Part shown: positions 20,279 to 29,319 of the stretch, in pieces
Numbering within the stretch: position 1 is the first letter of the stretch
How the letters are laid out: each line of letters opens with the position of its first letter
Assembly: GCF_030814435.1 (NCBI RefSeq)
Contig: NZ_JAUSUW010000002.1
Location: forward strand, 372,001 to 436,000
Length of the DNA stretch: 64,000 bases
Source of the DNA: Peteryoungia aggregata LMG 23059
GTDB lineage: Bacteria; Pseudomonadota; Alphaproteobacteria; Rhizobiales; Rhizobiaceae
Direction: 5' to 3'
Translations under genes and position numbers: made by a program
The notes under the pieces: model-generated
What the model was told of the DNA's origin: nothing
Seen by the model: only the letters and a program-made list of their open reading frames with translations
Database searches by the model: none

Positions 20279-20704
20279 TCAACGGCTCTTGAGAAGGTCC
20301 CGGATCTCGGTCAGCAGTTGCACGTCGGCTGGCGGCGGCGCGGCCTCGGCGGCTTTCTGTTCTTCCTTCTCCATTGACTTGCGCAGCGAGTTCACGGCTT
20401 TGACCATCAGAAAGATGATCCAGGCGAGGATCATGAAGTTGATCACCACCGTGATGAAGTTGCCATAGGCGAAGACGGCACCCTGTTCGCGGGCAGCTGC
20501 GAGCGAGCCGGCCGTGACGTTGCTGCTCAGTGGCAGGAAGTAGTTGGAGAAGTCGAAGCCGCCGAAGATGACGCCGACGACCGGCATGACGATATCTTCC
20601 ACCAGCGAATTGACGATCAGGCCGAAGGCCCCCCCGATGATAACGCCGACGGCGAGGTCCATGACGTTGCCGCGCGCGATGAATGTCTTGAATTCCTGTA
20701 GCAT
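20279..20704 (-). CDS. mscL: Large-conductance mechanosensitive channel MscL
   Basis: This 141-residue inner-membrane channel releases osmolytes on hypo-osmotic shock. It has the MscL N-terminal helix and TM1 signature [20 protein letters not shown], then [20 protein letters not shown]. The second helix is [20 protein letters not shown]. The C-terminal cytoplasmic helix ends in [12 protein letters not shown], which is typical. Length matches the family. Confidence 0.97.
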   Translation of the reverse strand: MLQEFKTFIARGNVMDLAVGVIIGGAFGLIVNSLVEDIVMPVVGVIFGGFDFSNYFLPLSSNVTAGSLAAAREQGAVFAYGNFITVVINFMILAWIIFLMVKAVNSLRKSMEKEEQKAAEAAPPPADVQLLTEIRDLLKSR

Positions 20705-20902
20705 TAGCCCCTGCTCCTAGATGGTCCTGATCAGGCCCGGCGAGAGCCGTTCCCACGCCATGGTTAATCAATCTTTACTGTTTCGAAAATGGCAAATCGG
20801 CACAACGCGTCGCCGAGTATCGACTAAGGTCAATATCGGAAGCGATTTCAAAAAGGCGGGACTTGCCCTAAGGTTCCAAGGGGCGCAGTCGAGGAGGAAA
20901 AC

Positions 20903-23900
20903 GTGTTCCCAGGCTGGATCATTGTAGCGTCGGCACTCGGCTATCTGCTGCTGCTGTTCGCCGTGGCGAGCTACGGGGACCGCAAGACGCGGCTGCACGG
21001 CGTTCCATCCGGCGGTCGGCCTATGGTCTATGCCCTCAGCCTCGCGGTCTATTGCACCTCCTGGACCTATTTCGGCGGGGTCGGACTGGCCGCGCAGCAT
21101 GGCCTGGAATTCATGGCCATCTATATCGGCCCGATCCTGATGTACACGCTCGGCATGCCGATCCTGAGACGGATAGTCGAGCTTGCCAAGACGGAGCGGA
21201 TCACGTCCGGCGCCGACTTCGTGGCGGCCCGCTACGGCAAGAATCCGATCGTGGGCATGCTGGTCACGATCATCTATCTGGTTGGAATCATTCCCTATAT
21301 CGCCCTGCAGTTGAAGGCGGTCTCCAGTTCGGTTGCCGCGGTGATGGATCCCACAGCCTACGGGATCGGTACAGGCAATCTCTATTTCATCGATCTTCCG
21401 CTCATCGTCGCCTTCATTCTCGCCTGCTTCGCCGTGGTCTTCGGCACCCGACACACGGATGCTACCGAACATCAGGACGGCCTGATCCTCGCCATCGCGA
21501 TGGAATCCGTGGTCAAGCTCGTCGCCTTCTGGACGCTTGGCGTCTTCGTCATCTGGGTGATGTTCGACGGACCGGCCGACCTCTGGCAGAAGGCGACGGA
21601 AAGCGAAGCTGTCATGGCTGCACTCTCCCACGAGACGCCTGCAAGCCGCTGGATCCTGCTCATTGCCCTTTCGGCCTTCGCCATCATCATGCTGCCGCGG
21701 CAGTTCCACGTTACCGTTGTCGAGAACCGGACCCCCCGCGAGCTGAAGCTCGCCGGCATCCTGATGCCGATCTACCTGATCGTCATCAACATCTTCGTTC
21801 TACCAGCAGCAATCGCCGGGATTCTCATCTTCGGCGGCAGCGGTGATGCGGACCTCTATGTCCTGTCCCTTCCCCTGGAGGCCGGATCAGGCTTCGTTTC
21901 CCTGCTCACCTTCATCGGCGGCTTCTCGGCGGCAACCGCAATGGTGATCGTTGCCTCGGTCGCGCTGGCGATCATGGTCTCGAACGACATGGTGCTGCCG
22001 ATTTTCCTTAGGCAGAAACTGCTCGGCCGACCAAGCCAGCGTGAGGATTTCGCCAAGACGCTGCTGCACATCAGGCGCACCGCAATCTTCGGCGTCCTTC
22101 TGCTTGGCTATGTGTATTTCCGCTCCGCCGACAACACGACAGGGCTCGCCAAGATCGGCCTCCTGTCCTTCACCGCGATTGCCCAGATCGCGCCGGCCAT
22201 GTTCGGCGGGCTGATCTGGCGTCGCGCCAATGCGCGCGGCGCGATCGCCGGGCTCACAATCGGGTTTTTCGTCTGGGCCTATCTGCTCTTCCTGCCAAGC
22301 CTGGGGGCAGAAGATCATTCCTGGATCGCATCGGCGGTCCTCGGCTTTCTGTTGCCGGGCCTTTCCATGTTCGAGCCGCAATATGCGGACCCACTCGTCA
22401 ACGCGACAATCTTCAGCCTGCTGGTCAACACGCTCGCCTTTGTCGTCGGCTCGCTCAGCCGAAATCCTCGCCCGGTGGAACGGATCCAATCGGCGATCTT
22501 CATCAAACGGCAGCCGCGCTCCAACTTCGCGACACGCGGCTGGAAGACCAGCGTCGCCGTCGGCGACCTGAAGGCCGCAATCGCACGCTATCTCGGCAAT
22601 GAACGCATGGAGCGATCCTTCCGCTCCTACGAACAGACGGTCGGGCGCAAACTGGCAGACGACAGCCCGGCTGACATGGCGTTCATCCATTTCTCCGAAC
22701 AGTTGCTCGGCAGCGCCATCGGCTCTTCCTCGGCCCGTCTGGTGCTGTCGCTGATCCTGCAGAAGGCGGAGGATCCGTCCGCCGATACGGTCTGGCTGCT
22801 CGACCAGGCGTCGGAAGCGCTGCAATACAATCAGGACATGATGCAGACGGCTCTGGCGCAAATGGAGCAGGGTATCGCCGTATTCGATGCGTCCGACCGC
22901 CTGACGATCTGGAACCGCCGCTTTCGCACGCTACTCGACCTGCCAGAGCATGTCGGCCAGGTGGGTTTTCCGCTTGCCGACATGATCGGCATTCTCGCCC
23001 AGCGCGGCGACGTATCAACCTGCGGCATGCAATCCCTGATCCGCAGCTTCCATCAGTTCGACAGCCCTTTCCAGATGGTACTGGCAGGCGGCAAGCGGAT
23101 TATCGAGGTGCGATGCAACCTGATGCCCGACAAGGGGCTCGTGGCCACCTTCAGCGACATCACCGGCCGTGTCGAGGCGGACCAGGCTCTGAAGCAGGCA
23201 AACGAGACGCTGGAGCAACGGGTCAGCGAACGCACGGCGGAACTGACACGGGTGAACCATGCGCTTGCCGAAGCGCGCGCTGCAGCAGACGAGGCCAATA
23301 TCGGCAAGACCCGCTTCTTCGCTGCGGCGGGCCACGACATCCTGCAGCCTCTCAATGCGGCGCGGCTCTATTCGTCGTCACTCGTGGAACGGCTCGGCGA
23401 TTCGGACAACAGTGCCCTGGTCGGCAACATCGATTCCGCACTGGAGTCGGTCGAGAGCATCCTCGGCGCCGTTCTCGACATCTCCCGTCTGGATACCGGC
23501 GCGATGAAACCGCGCTTCTCGAGTGTTCCTCTGCATGGCTTACTGCAGCGCATCGAGACGGATTTCGCCCCGATGGCGCGGGAGAAGAACCTGAAGCTCG
23601 TCGTCATGCCCACAGCGCTCTCGGTCCGGTCCGATCCGACGCTCCTGCGCCGTCTGGTGCAGAACCTCGTGTCGAACGCGATCAAGTACACACCGTCCGG
23701 ACGTGTGGTCGTCGGCGCCCGCCGGCAGGGCGACAAGGTGGTGATCCAGGTCACGGACTCGGGCATCGGCATTCCCGCTTCAAAGTTCCGCACTGTCTTC
23801 AAGGAATTCGCCCGGCTTGAAGAAGGCATGAGGACCGCTTCCGGTCTGGGCCTCGGTCTTTCGATTGTCGACCGCATTGCCAAGGTGCTGCAGCATCCGG

Positions 23901-24409
23901 TGGAACTCGATTCCAAGCCGGGCAAGGGCACGACCTTCAAGGTGGTGATGCCGCTCGAGATCGCCAAACCCGCCACCAGGGGCGTCGTTGCCATCGACTC
24001 CGGCAGCCGATCCACGCCGTCTCTGCAGGGCTTCCGGGTCCTGTGCATCGACAATGAACCGAAGATCCTGGAGGGCATGCATCTGCTCATCTCCGGGTGG
24101 GGTTGTGCCGTCGAATGCGCTGGCTCGATTGCCGAGATGGACGAGCTGCTGAAGAGCGGCAATCCGCCCGATCTCGTCATCGCCGACTACCATCTCGGCG
24201 ACGGCAGCGGAATCGGCGCGATCCTCAGGCTGAGGGCGCTGACCCAGGCTGATGTGCCCGCGCTTCTGATCACCGCGGATCGCTCGGCGGAAGTGCGCGC
24301 CGAGGCGGAGCGGCACTCGATATCGCTCCAGCACAAACCGGTCCGGCCGGCCGCGCTGCGGGCCTTCATCACGCAGATCTCTTCGCAGCGCCGCACGGCT
24401 GCGGAGTAA
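20903..24409 (+). CDS. SLC5/sodium-solute-symporter-like hybrid sensor histidine kinase/response regulator
   Basis: This 1168-residue membrane protein joins a transporter-like sensor to a full hybrid kinase. Residues about 1-500 form about 13 membrane helices of SSS (SLC5) type. A PAS-like region follows near 630-760 (ALAQMEQGIAVFDASDRLTI). Then come a coiled segment (SERTAELTRV), the HisKA motif AAGHDILQPLNAARL with His near residue 810, and HATPase motifs NLVSNAIKYTP, DSGIGIP and GLGLGLSI. The receiver has the phosphoacceptor Asp in LVIADYHLGDGSG near residue 1095. The start is GTG at 20903, behind GAGGAGGAAA. The class resembles CbrA-like and NahK-like hybrid kinases. No partner response regulator is adjacent. 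Confidence 0.92.
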   Translation: MFPGWIIVASALGYLLLLFAVASYGDRKTRLHGVPSGGRPMVYALSLAVYCTSWTYFGGVGLAAQHGLEFMAIYIGPILMYTLGMPILRRIVELAKTERITSGADFVAARYGKNPIVGMLVTIIYLVGIIPYIALQLKAVSSSVAAVMDPTAYGIGTGNLYFIDLPLIVAFILACFAVVFGTRHTDATEHQDGLILAIAMESVVKLVAFWTLGVFVIWVMFDGPADLWQKATESEAVMAALSHETPASRWILLIALSAFAIIMLPRQFHVTVVENRTPRELKLAGILMPIYLIVINIFVLPAAIAGILIFGGSGDADLYVLSLPLEAGSGFVSLLTFIGGFSAATAMVIVASVALAIMVSNDMVLPIFLRQKLLGRPSQREDFAKTLLHIRRTAIFGVLLLGYVYFRSADNTTGLAKIGLLSFTAIAQIAPAMFGGLIWRRANARGAIAGLTIGFFVWAYLLFLPSLGAEDHSWIASAVLGFLLPGLSMFEPQYADPLVNATIFSLLVNTLAFVVGSLSRNPRPVERIQSAIFIKRQPRSNFATRGWKTSVAVGDLKAAIARYLGNERMERSFRSYEQTVGRKLADDSPADMAFIHFSEQLLGSAIGSSSARLVLSLILQKAEDPSADTVWLLDQASEALQYNQDMMQTALAQMEQGIAVFDASDRLTIWNRRFRTLLDLPEHVGQVGFPLADMIGILAQRGDVSTCGMQSLIRSFHQFDSPFQMVLAGGKRIIEVRCNLMPDKGLVATFSDITGRVEADQALKQANETLEQRVSERTAELTRVNHALAEARAAADEANIGKTRFFAAAGHDILQPLNAARLYSSSLVERLGDSDNSALVGNIDSALESVESILGAVLDISRLDTGAMKPRFSSVPLHGLLQRIETDFAPMAREKNLKLVVMPTALSVRSDPTLLRRLVQNLVSNAIKYTPSGRVVVGARRQGDKVVIQVTDSGIGIPASKFRTVFKEFARLEEGMRTASGLGLGLSIVDRIAKVLQHPVELDSKPGKGTTFKVVMPLEIAKPATRGVVAIDSGSRSTPSLQGFRVLCIDNEPKILEGMHLLISGWGCAVECAGSIAEMDELLKSGNPPDLVIADYHLGDGSGIGAILRLRALTQADVPALLITADRSAEVRAEAERHSISLQHKPVRPAALRAFITQISSQRRTAAE

Positions 24410-24445
24410 CATCACCCATGCAGCATCCAATACGTAAGAATGTAC

Positions 24446-25924
24446 TTACCAACTCTTCAAGGCCCGCAGGGTCGGCGTCTTCTTGAAAACATGATCATTC
24501 ATGCGGCCCATGAGGCGATCAAGCAAGGAGACCGCCTCTACCACAGCCGGCCCCTTGTTCAGCATGACGCATTCGGCACGGGCCGCCATGGCGGCATCGG
24601 TCATTTCGCCACGCGTGGGGATGCCTTCCTTGACCATGTCCTCCAGCACCTGGGTCGCCCAGACGCATGGCACGGAGGCTGCTTCGCAGATCCAGAGCAG
24701 TTCCTCCTGCATCTCCGCCAGGCGCTCAAATCCGATCTCTGCTGCGAGGTCGCCGCGGGCAATCATCACGCCGAAGGGCCCTCTCTGGCGAGCCCGCGCA
24801 ATGAGGGCCGGAAGGTTTGAAAGTGCGAGCGGCTGCTCGATCTTGGCGATCAGGCCGAGTTGACGGTCATTGCGGCCATGGCTTGCCAGGACGGCATCCA
24901 GCAGGTCGATGTCCTCCGGCCTGCTGACAAAGGAATAGCCGATCAGATCGGCGCATTCGATGACGGTGACGAGATCCGTCTCGTCCTTTGCGGTCAGAGG
25001 CGAGAGACCGAGCGCCGTGTCCGGGAGATTGATGCCCTTTTCAGGCTTGAGCTTCGTGCCGCCAGCCTTGGTACGGCGCACCAGAATCACGGCCTCTCCG
25101 TCGCCAAGGCTCTCTACCACCGCCTCCAGCTTGCCGTCGTCATAACGCAGACGATCACCGACCGACAGACGCGTTACCATTTCGGGCAGGGAGACTGCTG
25201 CCGAAAACGGCACCTCGCTGTCGATGCGTGGCGCACCTGATGCGACCAGCCGGACGCGATCGCCAGGCTGAAGGCGCGCTTTCTTCTGGCTTGACGCAAC
25301 CTCGCCCGTGCGGATCTTAGGCCCGGCGACATCCATCAACACCTTGATGTCCCGCCCCACGATGCCGGCCGCCGTGCGGACGAAAGCCGTCATCGCACGC
25401 CAGGCCTGAGGACCGTCATGGGCACAATTGATGCGGGCGACATCCATGCCCGCCCTTGCAAGGTCGAGGATCAGGTCCGGGCTTTCGGCAGCCTCGCTCG
25501 GCAAAGTTACCATGATCCGCGTTCGGCGATGCGCTACTGGTGCGCCGAAGAGCACCACACCTGCGGCCTCGAGGCGAGCCTCGCCCGCAAAGAACTCTGC
25601 TTCCGATGGAAGGAGCGTGGCGCTGTCCTGAGCCCCCGCAAGGCAGGACAGAGCGCCGAGAACGGCGTCGAACGTCGGCAGCACACGACTTTCGAGGCGT
25701 CCCATCGAGGAGAGACCAAGCGCCATCAGCCGTCGCTGTAAAGGGCGTATGTCGTGACGGCGCAGCGCGAGATAGTGGCCGAGATTGGCGATCGCGGGAT
25801 CCCTTTCTGCTGTAAAACCGAACTGCTTCGGATCTTCGGCAAGGACGGCCTGTTTCAACGCTGTCATTTCGGTATGGATCTTGGCTGCTCGGACGGCAGC
25901 ATCGGTCAGCTCATGCATTTGCAT
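24446..25924 (-). CDS. Pyruvate kinase-like protein lacking the C-terminal domain
   Basis: This roughly 492-residue protein has a pyruvate kinase barrel preceded by an unusual N-terminal extension of about 130 residues. Barrel motifs are RTRIMVTLPSEAAE, AGMDVARINCAHD, LMDVAGPKIRTGE, the catalytic-Lys motif LIAKIEQP, VMIARGDLAAEIG, WATQVLEDM and PTRGEMTDAAMA. It stops soon after NKGPAVVEAV, so the usual C-terminal allosteric domain is missing. Canonical motifs are altered: Ala replaces Lys in the LDLKGPK position, and Asn-Lys stands near the usual SGET. The start is uncertain: 25924 or 25918 fits best although the frame opens at 26005. Activity cannot be assumed. Confidence 0.85.
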   Translation of the reverse strand: MQMHELTDAAVRAAKIHTEMTALKQAVLAEDPKQFGFTAERDPAIANLGHYLALRRHDIRPLQRRLMALGLSSMGRLESRVLPTFDAVLGALSCLAGAQDSATLLPSEAEFFAGEARLEAAGVVLFGAPVAHRRTRIMVTLPSEAAESPDLILDLARAGMDVARINCAHDGPQAWRAMTAFVRTAAGIVGRDIKVLMDVAGPKIRTGEVASSQKKARLQPGDRVRLVASGAPRIDSEVPFSAAVSLPEMVTRLSVGDRLRYDDGKLEAVVESLGDGEAVILVRRTKAGGTKLKPEKGINLPDTALGLSPLTAKDETDLVTVIECADLIGYSFVSRPEDIDLLDAVLASHGRNDRQLGLIAKIEQPLALSNLPALIARARQRGPFGVMIARGDLAAEIGFERLAEMQEELLWICEAASVPCVWATQVLEDMVKEGIPTRGEMTDAAMAARAECVMLNKGPAVVEAVSLLDRLMGRMNDHVFKKTPTLRALKSW

Positions 25925-26009
25925 CTTCGGCCCTGTGTCACTCTCAGCACAGCCTAATCCGAGGCTGTTGACAGTCCAATGACAGTGCCCATCGTCGGAC
26001 CCCAACTGA

Positions 26010-27201
26010 GAGTCTCAGCGACCAGACTGCGGCATGGCTGACGACGCCGGGTTCGGCAAGCAGCCTTAGTGCCCGCACAGGTTCGAAACCCGTGATCCGC
26101 TTGGTCCCGGCAATCCGTCCGCCGTCGGCGAAGATATCCAGAAAACCATAGTCAGGTCTCGCCGGCCCGTATCCTTATCTTCGCCATTCATCAGGCCATA
26201 GATCAGCGCCCAACGGGTCGTCGGGTCGCGGTGATCGCCGTTGACCGGCGGAAGGCACCGGCATTCGAGCGCGGACGTCTCACACCGGGTCTCGGTGTAG
26301 AGCTTGCCGACATAGGTCCAACCGCCTGCTGCCGTGTTGTCTTCTTTCTCGGATGACAGAACAACACCGTCCTGAGCACTCTGGCTCCCGAGCAGCATCT
26401 TCCACACCCCATCGGGTCCGCGGAAAACATAAGGGTCGCGGAAATCGAAGGGGAGGTCCTCGCCGTCCGGTCGACGGGGCAGAAGCACCTCCGCCGCGCC
26501 CGCGCTGAAAAGGTAGGCCGACGTCGCCGTCAGCTGGATATCCTGCTCGGGAATGCGATCGGTAATCTTCTCGGTAAAGAAGACGCGGATGCCCAGCCCA
26601 TCGGTGCGCGTGATCGCCGAACCGGAAAAAGCGCCGTCACGCTTGTCGGGCCAAACGGTCAATTCCTCCGAGGGAAAGAGGAAGACCGGCAGATGACGCC
26701 AGCGCAGGTAGTCCTAGGAGATGGCATGGCCCCAATGCATGTTGTTCCAGATCCGGCCATGCGAGTAATGCTGGCAAAACAGATGCGTCCTCCCCCCGAA
26801 ACGGCCGAAACCGTTCGGATCGTTCATCCAGCCGAAGGGCGGGCGGAAATAATGGCGCCGGGAAAATCCGGTGGCCCATTGGCCGGATTGGTGTGGATGA
26901 CCGTGATGCCCGTTTCCAGCACGTCCGACGGCGTGAACCAGTAGGCGACCGAGAGCGACGTTATCGCCATGTCATAGGCCAGCGCCACCGTGCCTCCGCC
27001 GAAGACCTGATAGATGCAAAACAAGTTCTCCTCGGCATTGGCAGCCTGCACTTCCCCAGACTTTCCGTTGACGCTGTAGAAGGAGACAGAGCCCGGCTCA
27101 TTCGGAGTCACGGCCTTCAGCCACAGATGCAGCAGGGCATTGACGGTCAGATCTATTTCGATGGCCCTGTGGCTATCAGGTGTGCCGGTCGTCATGGTCA
27201 T
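26010..27201 (-). pseudogene. Decayed glycoside hydrolase family 32 (fructan hydrolase/invertase-type) gene
   Basis: Three frames on the minus strand spell a broken GH32 enzyme. 27201-26880 encodes an N-terminal region. After a frameshift near 26870-26885 the catalytic motif FGWMNDPNGFGRFGG and QHYSHGRIWNNMHWGH appear. An in-frame TAG follows near 26716. The same frame resumes with DGAFSGSA, FRDPYVF and the modified ECP-type motif ALECRCLPP, up to DLTMV near 26145. The expected blade that follows is missing. A C-terminal stretch DIFADGGRIAGTKRITG with EPVRALRLLAEPG then continues in another frame (26141-26010). That makes at least one frameshift, one nonsense codon and one internal deletion. 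It is almost certainly non-functional. Confidence 0.85.
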
Positions 27202-27359
27202 GCGTTTCTCAATTTGGATTGTTCCCGCCTAACTTCACGGCAGCGCAGGCAAGCCTGCTCCATTCACTGTTGTCACAGAGGCTTCAGAAAACCGTCACGG
27301 CGGCTTCACCCAAAGCACATAATGCGGCGGGAACGACATTGAAGATCGGAGCCCTGCTC

Positions 27360-28391
27360 ATGCGTCTGGCCGTTCTCGTCCTTGGCCTCCTGCTCTCGCT
27401 CGTTACCGGGGCAGCGAGCCTGGCGCCCATTCCGCCATCCAACCGGGCGGCACTCATCCACGAACGGCTCACCCAAGCCAACCTCAACCGCGATCATGTC
27501 ATGGTCGTGGCCCATCGGGCGGGCTGGAAGAAGGATGGCGTAATCGTCCGGGCCGAGAACTCGTTCGTGGCCATCGATCATGCGGCATCCACCGGGGTGG
27601 AGATGGTCGAGCTCGATGTTCGACGCTCCAAGGACGGCGTGCTTGTCATCATGCATGACGAGACACTGGACCGGACCACGACCTGTCGCGGCAAGGTGAA
27701 AGACCATACGTATGCAGAACTGAGGTCCTGCCGATTGGTCGTGGAAGGAGAGCAAACGCTTACCGACGAGCATGTCTTTACGCTCGAAGAAGCCATGCTG
27801 CATGCGCGTGGCCGCATCCTGATCAACATCGACAACAAGCTCGAGCCCGAGGCTCTGGTCGAAGTCGCCGATCTCGCCCGCAGCCTCGGCATGCCAGATG
27901 GCATCTTGCTTAAGCTCGCGGTCTGGAACGCCGAGCGGCTGCAGCTTGCCCGGGATATCCGCCGCGCCATTGGCCCCGACATCGCCTTCATGCCGATCCT
28001 GGCCGACGACGCCGTGACCGAACCCGCCTTCATCGACCGCACGCAATCGGCGCTTAGCGCACCGGCGGCGGAACTCGTGCATTGGTACCGGGATTCATCG
28101 AAGCCCGTCACGACGGATGGCGGACCGCTGCTCTCGCCGCTCGCACGTGCGGTTGCCATCCGCAACAACACCCATCTGTGGGTCAACACCTACCCGATCA
28201 CCGATCGTCCGGAGGGCATGGTGGCCGGCGGGCGCGGCGACTATCTCGCGCTCTCGACCGGACGTCCCGAGGATGTCTGGGGATTCTTCGTCGAGCGCGG
28301 CGTGACGATCATCCAGACGGACGAACCGGAGGCGGTGATAAGATGGCTCGACGCCCAGGGACTGCGCAGGAACTACATGGTCGGTAGCTGA
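27360..28391 (+). CDS. Secreted glycerophosphodiester phosphodiesterase family protein
   Basis: This 343-residue protein has an N-terminal signal peptide (MRLAVLVLGLLLSLVTGAAS) and a GDPD barrel. The motifs are VAHRAGW, RAENS, MVELDVRRSKDGVLVIMHD and TLDRTTTCRG, containing the conserved His, Glu-Asn, Glu-Asp and His-Asp catalytic/metal residues. It probably hydrolyses glycerophosphodiesters in the periplasm to glycerol-3-phosphate and an alcohol. The start at 27360 is preceded by GGAG. The frame is open to 27180 but that part is not signal-like and overlaps the GH32 remnant. Confidence 0.9.
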   Translation: MRLAVLVLGLLLSLVTGAASLAPIPPSNRAALIHERLTQANLNRDHVMVVAHRAGWKKDGVIVRAENSFVAIDHAASTGVEMVELDVRRSKDGVLVIMHDETLDRTTTCRGKVKDHTYAELRSCRLVVEGEQTLTDEHVFTLEEAMLHARGRILINIDNKLEPEALVEVADLARSLGMPDGILLKLAVWNAERLQLARDIRRAIGPDIAFMPILADDAVTEPAFIDRTQSALSAPAAELVHWYRDSSKPVTTDGGPLLSPLARAVAIRNNTHLWVNTYPITDRPEGMVAGGRGDYLALSTGRPEDVWGFFVERGVTIIQTDEPEAVIRWLDAQGLRRNYMVGS

Positions 28392-28515
28392 GGGAGGGCT
28401 TTGGCGCCAATATCTGGCAAGCCCAAGAAGAATAGAATTTTAAGTATTCCGCTTATGTGAGCTTAACAGATACCTGCGAGCATCAGTGCATCCGCAAGCT
28501 GCATTTGGCTGCATC

Positions 28516-29238
28516 ATGCCACTCTTCAGGAACCACACACTCGGTCGCAAAGGCTACGTCATCATGATCTTCATCATGGTGGCCTTCGATTTCGCAAAAG
28601 CACCCATCGAGCGATTAAGCATGGTGCCACATGACATGGTCGCTCAACAACTAAGCGCCCCCCGCCCTTTGCCGAAATCGGATATTGCAAACCAGAAAGT
28701 CATAGTCGGTGACCGCAATATGCCTTTGATGTTCGAAGGCCAAGCGCAAGCAGTGGATGCCATCGTAAAGTCCGGAAAACGCCCGACAGACGCCGAGATC
28801 GAGGCCTTTCGGCAAGAAACGATCAAGTCGATCCTGTACAACAAGACTAACGGGAACACCGAGCAGGATGGAACTTCAGCCTTGGTGGCTGGACGAACAA
28901 TTCTGATGACACTTCAGCCTATGGTCGCACTGACATTGACGGCACTGACGATCGTTGGTCTTCTGTGGATGCTCTCCGGCAGATTGCGCGACATCGGTTG
29001 GCCGCCCGCTTTGATGTACTGCATCCTGGCGCCCGTGTTCCTGCCAAAGTTGCTAGGCGTTACGATGCCGCCATTGGCGGAAACCAGTGCCATCGGATTG
29101 TTTTATGGCGCGATTGTTTTGTTGGCTCTGCCACCCTTTCCAGAAAAGACCAGGACTGAGCCGCAAGCTGCTCCCGTAACGCCATCCCTTCATGCCCCTC
29201 GTAAAAGAGGACAATTCGGCAAACTCGGCTCCAAGTGA
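28516..29238 (+). CDS. DUF805-like membrane protein
   Basis: This is a roughly 240-residue protein of uncertain role. The N-terminus has a hydrophobic helix (GYVIMIFIMVAFDF). The middle (about residues 45-125) is a hydrophilic insert. The C-terminal half has three or four helices with SGRLRDIGWPPALMY, which resembles the DUF805 signature (R-L-x-D-I-G-x-P). A GTG at 28486 is an alternative start. Base composition is visibly more AT-rich than its neighbours, which is consistent with transfer or weak selection. No operon partner is apparent. Confidence 0.65.
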   Translation: MPLFRNHTLGRKGYVIMIFIMVAFDFAKAPIERLSMVPHDMVAQQLSAPRPLPKSDIANQKVIVGDRNMPLMFEGQAQAVDAIVKSGKRPTDAEIEAFRQETIKSILYNKTNGNTEQDGTSALVAGRTILMTLQPMVALTLTALTIVGLLWMLSGRLRDIGWPPALMYCILAPVFLPKLLGVTMPPLAETSAIGLFYGAIVLLALPPFPEKTRTEPQAAPVTPSLHAPRKRGQFGKLGSK

Positions 29239-29273
29239 TCCGACTGGGGCTTAGGATAGGCGGTGCTACAGAG

Positions 29274-29297
29274 AAGGCGGCCCGAGAGCCGCCTTTT
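29274..29297 (+). terminator. Probable intrinsic terminator after the DUF805-like gene
   Basis: An 8-bp stem AAGGCGGC / GCCGCCTT with a 6-base loop is followed by only two further T. It lies between the convergent DUF805-like gene and the fad operon. It may act on both strands, although the minus-strand side lacks a clear T-run. Confidence 0.6.
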
Positions 29298-29319
29298 GCA
29301 GTTCCGTTAGAGACTACGC

